NCBI GenBank assembly: GCA_025331435.1
Contig: JAIWNI010000012.1
Location: forward strand, 62,001-126,000
Source: Choanephora cucurbitarum
Taxonomy: Eukaryota; Mucoromycota; Mucoromycetes; Mucorales; Choanephoraceae
Reading direction: 5' to 3'
DNA: 64,000 bases
The notes beneath the pieces are model-generated. The model saw nothing but the letters and a program-made list of their open reading frames with translations, had not been told where the DNA came from and did no database searches. Every line of letters starts with the position of its first letter. Position 1 is the first letter of the stretch. Positions 58,250 to 64,000 of the stretch are shown here, one piece after another. Both the position numbers and the translations under genes were made by a program.

Positions 58250-58560
58250 AGTTATAAAAAGGCTTGATTTCCCTCCTTCTTTTTTTCTTTTTTCTTCATA
58301 CTAAGTTTGTTCTCCCTCAAACCTCTTTTGTCGATGTGTCCTATGACGTTTCGCTGGTCCACAGTAACTGTGAGCGTTCGGATAGGGCAGAAGGATCCTA
58401 AACAACTTAGTTCTTAGCAGTGCATACTCTATTATAAGGCCGGCAGGTGATGGGACGGAGGAGGGTGAGTGCTCATCATTTGCGTCTGGACCGCGACTAG
58501 GACGATCGTATTGCTGTTCTTTTTCTCATTTCTTGTCTTTTAGGCGAGGGTGGGGAAGAG
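58250..58560 (+). ncRNA. Candidate structured non-coding RNA locus
   Basis: A TATA box (TATAAAAA, 58253-58260) is followed by a pyrimidine-rich leader as in strongly expressed genes, but no protein frame follows. Instead, a GC-richer block (about 58331-58515) folds locally. CCTAT 58340-58344 pairs with ATAGG 58382-58386, CGCT 58352-58355 with AGCG 58373-58376, and CACAG 58360-58364 with CTGTG 58368-58372. Further on, AGCA 58416-58419 and ATAC 58424-58427 pair with GTAT 58508-58511 and TGCT 58512-58515. A T-run follows. I cannot name a family: no U1-U6, 5S, SRP or C/D signature that I recognise is present. A GGTGAGT (58465) to CTTTTAG (58542) intron is also possible. Confidence 0.45.
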
Positions 58561-58770
58561 AATTACTTTTCCAATCCTAATAAAAATGAAAATTTCAAAA
58601 AATAAATAAGCTTGATCTGTCTAAACAGTGCTTAATTTTAATAACACAATGCATACTATTAGCCATCTATTTAAGCTATTTTATTTTATAACAATAAATT
58701 AAAAAAAGCCACATTGGTTTAAATACTTAGAACAGTTTGTTTCTCTTCACTATTTTAAGTTCAGGGGATA

Positions 58771-58942
58771 CAATAGTCGCTTTATTTAAGAGTGTGCATA
58801 TTCTTGAGAAATACACTCTTATATTGATCACACTCTTAAATCGAATGGTATTTTAGCGCTTGAAGCAATTTCGGGTTGAAGGATTGCACTCTTATATTGA
58901 GCATACTATTAAATCAAACACACTTAAATCGAGCGACTACTG
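58771..58942. mobile_element. MITE copy 3, pogo/Tc1-mariner-like terminal repeats
   Basis: A 172-bp element flanked by TA on both sides (58769-58770, 58943-58944). The left end CAATAGTCGCTTTATTTAAG and right end (inverse CAGTAGTCGCTCGATTTAAG) are an imperfect terminal inverted repeat of about 25 bp. The interior repeats the motif ACACTCTTA..TTGA several times. It has no coding capacity and is the best-preserved of the three copies. Confidence 0.8.
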
Positions 58943-59156
58943 TACATTTTTATTTTTGAAATGAAATCCGTAATTACTAACAGAAATTAATTAGGTCGTT
59001 GACAGATAGAAACAAAGAATTCAGAAAAAAAATTGACGCTTGTACAGCAGTTGTACGCTCAAGCGTTTGAAATGAAGAGAATTACGAGGGCTGAGTGCCA
59101 AGTTTATGCTATTTAAAGCGTATTAGTTTAAAGACTACAAAATAAAACAAAGATAC

Positions 59157-59566
59157 TCATAAGTGCAGTCCAACTGTTTCTATAAAGTTTACATCAGCAT
59201 GAAGTGCAGTGTCAAGTGGCTCGTCTAATGGAAGCTCATAGCTTTTGATAACATTTTTCAATACTAAAATACTTGTATTAGCTTGGCTAATCAATTTTAA
59301 CAGTGAGTTAGTCGCTTTTGATAGGCTGTATGATTTTAGGTTGGGTCTTTGCTTGAGTTCAGCCAACAAAGTCTCATCCACAATCACAGCAACACCTTCA
59401 TCATCAAGATTGAGTGTCTTGAAGCCAGTCATCCTAACAAAAAAGTTGTGTAAGTTGAAAGAGAACCAGTCATAATTAACAGGAACTTACTCTCGGAACA
59501 AGATTTTGGCGTCTTCAACATTACTTTTTCTATGATTGCTTGTGGTTTGAGCATTTCTTCATTGTG
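59157..59566 (-). pseudogene. Small two-exon fragment of unknown function
   Basis: Exon pieces about 59566-59492 (TTSNHRKSNVEDAKILFRE) and about 59433-59157 join over an intron (GTAAGT donor at 59491, TTAG acceptor before the ATG near 59432) and read MTGFKTLNLDDEGVAVIVDE...KATNSLLKLISQANTSILVL to a stop at 59157. The reading is coherent and acidic-helical, but no start is found upstream, where a transposase fossil begins. It may be the 3' part of a gene cut by that element, or a cargo gene of it. I do not recognise it. Confidence 0.4.
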
Positions 59567-59579
59567 CAACTAAGCAATG

Positions 59580-60525
59580 AATGAGACAACAAAGTCAGTT
59601 TGTCTTTTTTGTTTATATTTTCTTAATAGAATTAAGCAATGGAAGGCAGTTCCCTTAGACAGAAAAGCAGGAATAGCGGAGCGTACTGCTCGAACTTGGG
59701 CAGAAAGACTCAAAGAGGACTCAAGTTCGAACATTTACGAAAAAGACACCAACAGGGTCAACCAAGCTCCTTCTTAACTGCAAGATGAGCGCAAGCAGTA
59801 TCTCATTGGGCTTTATGATGAACACCCCTAAGCTTCAAAGCAGATTGCTGTGGACAGCTTGACCGAAACTTTTGAGAGATTCTTTCTGAAAAAGACCTCA
59901 GCTAGCAACTTTATCCTGCACGATTGCAACTTGACCTTTAAGAGAGTCACGCCTCAACCACCTGCAAGAAAGTCGAAACTCCTTCGACTCTTGCAATCTC
60001 ACATACAATACTTGGAGCTATGACTCCTCGGAGCGTTTAAGTATTGAAGTGAGAGAGCCTCTGAAACTCAACAAAGATCAAAATTGTTGGTAGTAAGAAA
60101 AGAAAGAATGCACCACTACCGGAGAAAAAAAAACTTGCGCAACTGCTGGTTACTACATGAGATTCATATCCAAAACGCTGGATGAAATGGACAAGTCTGC
60201 AAAAATGAAAAGCTTCAACAGTGCTATGGATAATGATCCTACCCATAAGCCTGAGGATGATATTGATGGAATGATAGGGAGAAGGAGATGTAGAAGCATT
60301 CGCCTTTCTCCATGTTATCCTGAGCTAAACCCAGTTGAGCAGTTCTGGGCTTTACTCAAAAGCAAAGTAAAACGAAGTCAATTTGGCGATGCCCGAGGAC
60401 TTGAGGACAAGAATAATTGAAGCCAGTCAAAATATTTTGTTGTTACTCTACAGAGCATAATTAAACACTCTCATGGAAACTTCCAAAAAGGTCTAAATAA
60501 AGATCATTTTCAACAATAAAACCGC
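59580..60525 (+). pseudogene. IS630/Tc1-type transposase fossil (Mucorales family)
   Basis: In order: HTH-like AGIAERTARTWAERLKED (59660-59720); after a stop LQDERKQYLIGLYDEHP and LTETFERFFLKKTSASNFIL (59780-59930); then AGYYMRFISKTLDEMDKSAK (about 60150-60200), MDNDPTH where active copies have MDNAPIH, and LSPCYPELNPVEQFWALLKS (60305-60364), the third catalytic motif. A final helical tail follows a stop (VTLQSIIKHSHGNFQKGL). The part that should hold the first Asp is deleted or scrambled (59960-60140). It is therefore a dead copy, of a lineage different from the two other transposase fossils. Confidence 0.8.
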
Positions 60526-60582
60526 TGATTGGATGTAGCGAAATCGCAAGTTGGAGTGTCACAAAACTGCTGTGGTACTGTT

Positions 60583-60728
60583 GAAGCGCATAAAAGCAAA
60601 ACTGTTGTCCGCACTCCAATTTATGAGTCAGTACAGCTCTTTTAGTATTTGAATACATTTTGTTTTGCTAAACGCAAGACCTATTTAAATATAACAAAAA
60701 GAAGATCTTTCCAAGACATGTATGTATG
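60583..60728 (+). repeat. Dispersed repeat copy B
   Basis: Direct repeat of 56073-56230, with shared blocks CATAAAAGCAAAACTGTTG, TCCAATTTATGAGTCA, TACATTTTGTTTTGCTAA and AAGACATGTATG. It starts about 60 bp after the end of the transposase fossil at 59580-60525. Confidence 0.7.
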
Positions 60729-61812
60729 TTGGCAATGGGCTTCTTTATGCCTTCAGATGCTCTTTGCTTTCTTTCAAACCAAGTTTCAAGCATTTCAGAT
60801 TCTGACATTAAATTCCTTCGTTTGCATGAATGAAAATATAATGCGTTTAGCCTGACTATGCAAGTGCTTGTTCATGAGAGAAAACAAGTAATCTTTAACC
60901 CATAAACATGTTGTCTGTAGAATCGTCTTTTTTTTTCTTTGAACCAGATGGACAATGAGTCAGGTGTTTATTGTTTTTTTTATTCTCGTTCATATTGGTC
61001 TCTTAGACTGAGGTTTATGTGATGACAGAAAACTGATACATTTCAATATAAACATCCTGATATAAGTTGGAGATCCAGTAAACTGAGTCTAACTTGGCTT
61101 GAAACTTGACAGAGACCAATCCGTTAATTAAAATATAACTGATTGGGATATTACTCTTGATTTTTTTGACTGACAACATTTCTCCTGGTACATTATCTTC
61201 TCTTCTTACTCTTTGGTTTCTTTGCTGTCACAATAGGCCATAGCATTTATTGTTGCTATCATATCTGAATAGCTACTTTAGTTCCGAGAACTCTACTTTT
61301 TTGTTGTTTTTTACAAGATCAGATCTACAAAAAGAAAACTACAGGTACAGAGACAATACCAACGTCCTTTTATCTCTCTTCGTTGCCTAACTCAGACTGG
61401 CTTCTTCTTTTTTTCCTTGTAATACGCTGCGCCAAAGCTTAATCATATCAAATTGTTTTATATGACAAGATTTGCCAAATGGGTCAAGGAGAAGATGCAT
61501 ATTCCTTTTATGGATACAATGACGCATAATCTGCAATTGGAATAGAAAAATCGCCATATGATGATGTTTTGACAAGAGGAAAACAAAAGTCAACTTCTTT
61601 TCAAATAAAAAAACCACAGACACTTAATTCCATTTACCAAATTCAAGTTGTTCTCTTTCTTTTTCTTAAGATAATAATAAATAATTGTTTTGATCCGGTG
61701 GTTGAAAAAGTAGTTTAAATTGCTAAATTTAGTTTTATTTTTTGTGTAAAATAAACAAAGAGAAAAAACAGGTCTTTGTTGCCATTTTACGCTTTTTCTC
61801 TTTCTCTTTATC
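60729..61812. other. Intergenic region before the Gln-rich gene
   Basis: About 1.1 kb, AT-rich. Its last 60 bp hold the pyrimidine-rich leader (CGCTTTTTCTCTTTCTCTTT) of the next gene. Nothing else is seen. Confidence 0.4.
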
Positions 61813-64000
61813 ATGAAAAAGTTGTTTAGGAAGAAAAAGTCAGACAAGAACCTGTCTGGTTCGAATTCAATAGAAGAGACGTCAATTCGAACAAAAAATC
61901 AGCATTTGCTATCTTCTTCCTCTGCTGCTTCATCCATCGTTATGCAGCCCACCAATGCTCCAAACGAATTACCTATACTTGTAATGCCAAAGCCTAGAAG
62001 ACTTCATACACCAACACGTGCCCTTTTGAGTCACTTTGGTTCTGACAAGACTCAAGTGGAAGAAGAAGAAGAACCAAAAGTCAATGAAATATCACCTATT
62101 ATTTTACCTGCAGCTAGAGAAGGTAAAATATGAAAGAAACTCAGTGTCAAAGAAGAAAAATATTAAAGTACGAATAGGTGATATGCAGCCACTAACGCTA
62201 ACCAAGCAAACTACAATGCCTCAACAATCCATCATAAGTGACAATTCATCTTCCAGAGAATATGAATCAGCTTTAGAATCGCTCTCTGATCATCTGAACA
62301 TTGACGAAAGTGAATATCAAACTGAAGATGAATTACCTGAGCTACCTGCATTGAAAAAACATATTACACGAATACCCTTGATATCACCGCCTCCAAGATC
62401 CTTAAATGATGATGACAATGAGACTACAGAAGAGCCAGTATCTCAATTAGGTCATGTATATAGTCAGCAAGTGCTTTACAGCAACACAAGTAGTAATTCT
62501 GCTCCATTATCAGGTCTCTCCTTGACTTCGTCGGCTTCTGCGACACCTCAGCAACAGCAGCTATCTATGCAATACCGAAAAAAGCAACAAGCGCAGCAAG
62601 TATATCAGGAACAACAATCGCACCAGGAACAGCAAGTATACCAGGAACAACAAGTATATCAGGAACAACAAGTATATCAGGAACAACAATCTCACCAGGA
62701 ACAACAAGTATATCAGGAAGAACAAGCTCAACAGGCATACCAGACTCAGCAATCAATCCAAGCTCAGCATGCACAAAACGCACAAGCATACCAGAGACAA
62801 CAGGCAATAGCTCAACAGGTACAGCAAACGTACCAGACTCAACAAGCTCAACAAGCTCAACAAGCTCAACAGGCTCAACAAGCTCAACAGGCACAAAAGG
62901 TACAACAAGCGTACCAGGATCAACAGGCGCAAAGGGTACAACAAGCGTACCAAGCTCAACAGACACAGCAGGTACAACAAGCGTATCAGGTTCAACTACC
63001 TATCCAAACTCACCAAGCTCAACAGCCAATCCAAGCTCGACAGACTCAGCAAGATTACCAGGCACAACAAGATTACCAGGATCAGCAAATTCAACAAGCT
63101 CAACATATGTTACAGCAACAGCAATTAATACAAGAAGACACAAATTCAAACGAGCAAGATGATTGCAATCGTCTTTTTCTTGAGTTGAAAAATCAGGTTG
63201 AACGTATGCAGCAAGAACGGACGGCTGAGCGAAATGAATGGTCGCAAAAGGAACTATTACATCTGGAACAACGTAATCAAATGCTAGAAAATCTTGTATC
63301 GACAAAAGAGCAACTTGCAAACTTAGTTTTAAAGCAGCAATATCAAAAAGAACTCAAGGAACAACAGTTCAGGCAACTACGACAACAAATGGGTGATTTG
63401 AATATAAATGAAACGCAGCGTACTCGTACTTTATCAAGAAGTCGTTCTGAAGAATGTATTAGGGATCCTCAACGTACTTCACGATCATCTACTCACTACC
63501 ATCGCTCACTCAATGAAGAAGAGCCCACACGTCAAGCTGAGCGGGCTTTTACTTCATCACGTCGCAACAGCACAGCAAGCACCAAGAGTCGTGCAGATAA
63601 CAATACAGTAGAAAGTCCTTCAGCAACCCTTGTACCAACACCTAACGGTAGACCATCTACAGCTTCACTGAGAAAAGGAAGACCTCGTGCTAAATCAATG
63701 GAGACGGGCAGGTTTCAGCAGGAAGACAACCTTTATTCAATGCGCTATCACAAAGAACCCAATCGTGACTATGAATATTCTGAATCACCATCCAGGTCAA
63801 GAAGAAGCTACTCTACTGATAGAGAAGCCTATCAGCCGTCATCAACATCATCACGCTACACCCGCAGTAGAAGAAGAAGGTCCTCTTCAAGACCTAGTTA
63901 TCCATATTATTCAGAGTATGAAGGCGGCAACTATGATGCGGTAAATAATAATGAAGCCGCTTATTTTTACAGAGATTATCAGGAAGCCGCGCATGATCCA
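61813..64000 (+). CDS. Gln-rich repeat protein, 3' end outside window
   Basis: Exon 1 61813-62122 and exon 2 from 62178, in frame to the right edge (more than 710 codons visible). The start MKKLFRKKKSDKNLSG is basic; a Ser/acidic region follows. Residues about 230-420 are dominated by Gln in short repeats: first near-exact 21-nt units (YQEQQV, about 62598-62720), then QAQQ/VQQAYQ units to about 63120. A coiled coil follows (RLFLELKNQVERMQQERTAE...QYQKELKEQQFRQLRQQ, about 450-530). The visible end is Ser/Arg/Tyr-rich with RSRR and SRSEE patterns. I do not recognise the protein. Gln-rich repeats next to a coiled coil suggest a self-assembling or cytoskeletal/RNP scaffold; that is inference. The repeat's codons (CAA/CAG, GCT/GTA) leave long empty frames on the other strand. 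Confidence 0.8.

Noticed and set aside
62561..63320. Minus-strand open frames of 60-133 codons rich in Val, Leu and Pro
   Set aside because: They are reverse readings of the CAA/CAG-rich repeat of the plus-strand Gln-rich gene and have no splice or start context.
1..64000. CRISPR arrays, bacterial operons, prophage or rRNA genes
   Set aside because: No regularly spaced direct repeats, no Shine-Dalgarno-led polycistrons and no rRNA signatures were seen; the intron-rich genes are eukaryotic.

Overview
The window is a stretch of nuclear DNA from a filamentous fungus, most likely an early-diverging Mucoromycota species close to the Mucorales. Evidence: AT-rich intergenic DNA, many short (about 50-90 nt) spliceosomal introns with GTAAGT-like donors and CTAAC-like branch sites, TATA boxes followed by pyrimidine-rich leaders, fungal-type proteins (Osh3-like OSBP, Kog1, Snx41/Atg20, Gdh2), a methionine synthase reductase (a B12-pathway gene absent from Ascomycota such as yeast), and fossils of DIRS and Tc1/mariner elements. 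Every multi-exon model was checked by hand: the coding sum of each complete gene is a multiple of three.

Layout. 1-5.4 kb: 3' part of a GOLD-PH-FFAT-ORD oxysterol-binding protein and alpha-tubulin (both +). 6.5-11.1 kb (all -): ZCCHC10-like zinc-knuckle protein, methionine synthase reductase, ZIP zinc transporter. 11.4-17.7 kb: an unrecognised exon cluster, an orphan acidic coiled-coil protein and sorting nexin Snx41/Atg20 (+). 17.8-25 kb: NAD-glutamate dehydrogenase (-), FAM32A (+) and Elongator subunit Elp5 (-). 26.7-34.4 kb: an MFS carrier (+), glutathione peroxidase (-), a gag-like remnant (+), the PLP homeostasis protein (-) and an SH3-TBC RabGAP (-). 34.4-39.6 kb is a transposon graveyard with a Tc1/mariner fossil and a DIRS-like retroelement. 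40-55.7 kb: an AT-hook protein (+), Kog1/Raptor (-), an orphan (+), CSN2 (+), Vta1 (-), a PPP1R37-like LRR protein (-) and a class I glutamine amidotransferase (-). 55.7-61.8 kb is a second repeat-rich zone: two more Tc1-type fossils, a duplicated ~150-bp repeat, a MITE and a promoter-like/structured-RNA-like locus. The right edge cuts a Gln-rich repeat protein.

The genes are housekeeping and do not form one pathway, although several touch membrane traffic (OSBP, Snx41, Vta1, TBC), nutrient signalling and amino-acid metabolism (Kog1, Gdh2, MTRR, PLPBP) and RNA processing (ZCCHC10, FAM32A). The most striking observations concern gene structure: a 2-nt exon in the MFS gene, a 9-nt last exon carrying the functional C-terminal Trp of the methionine synthase reductase, a palindromic MITE inside a GPX intron, interlocked stop codons of CSN2 and VTA1, and several GC-AG introns. 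I see no CRISPR array, tRNA or rRNA gene, and no clear new multi-gene system.
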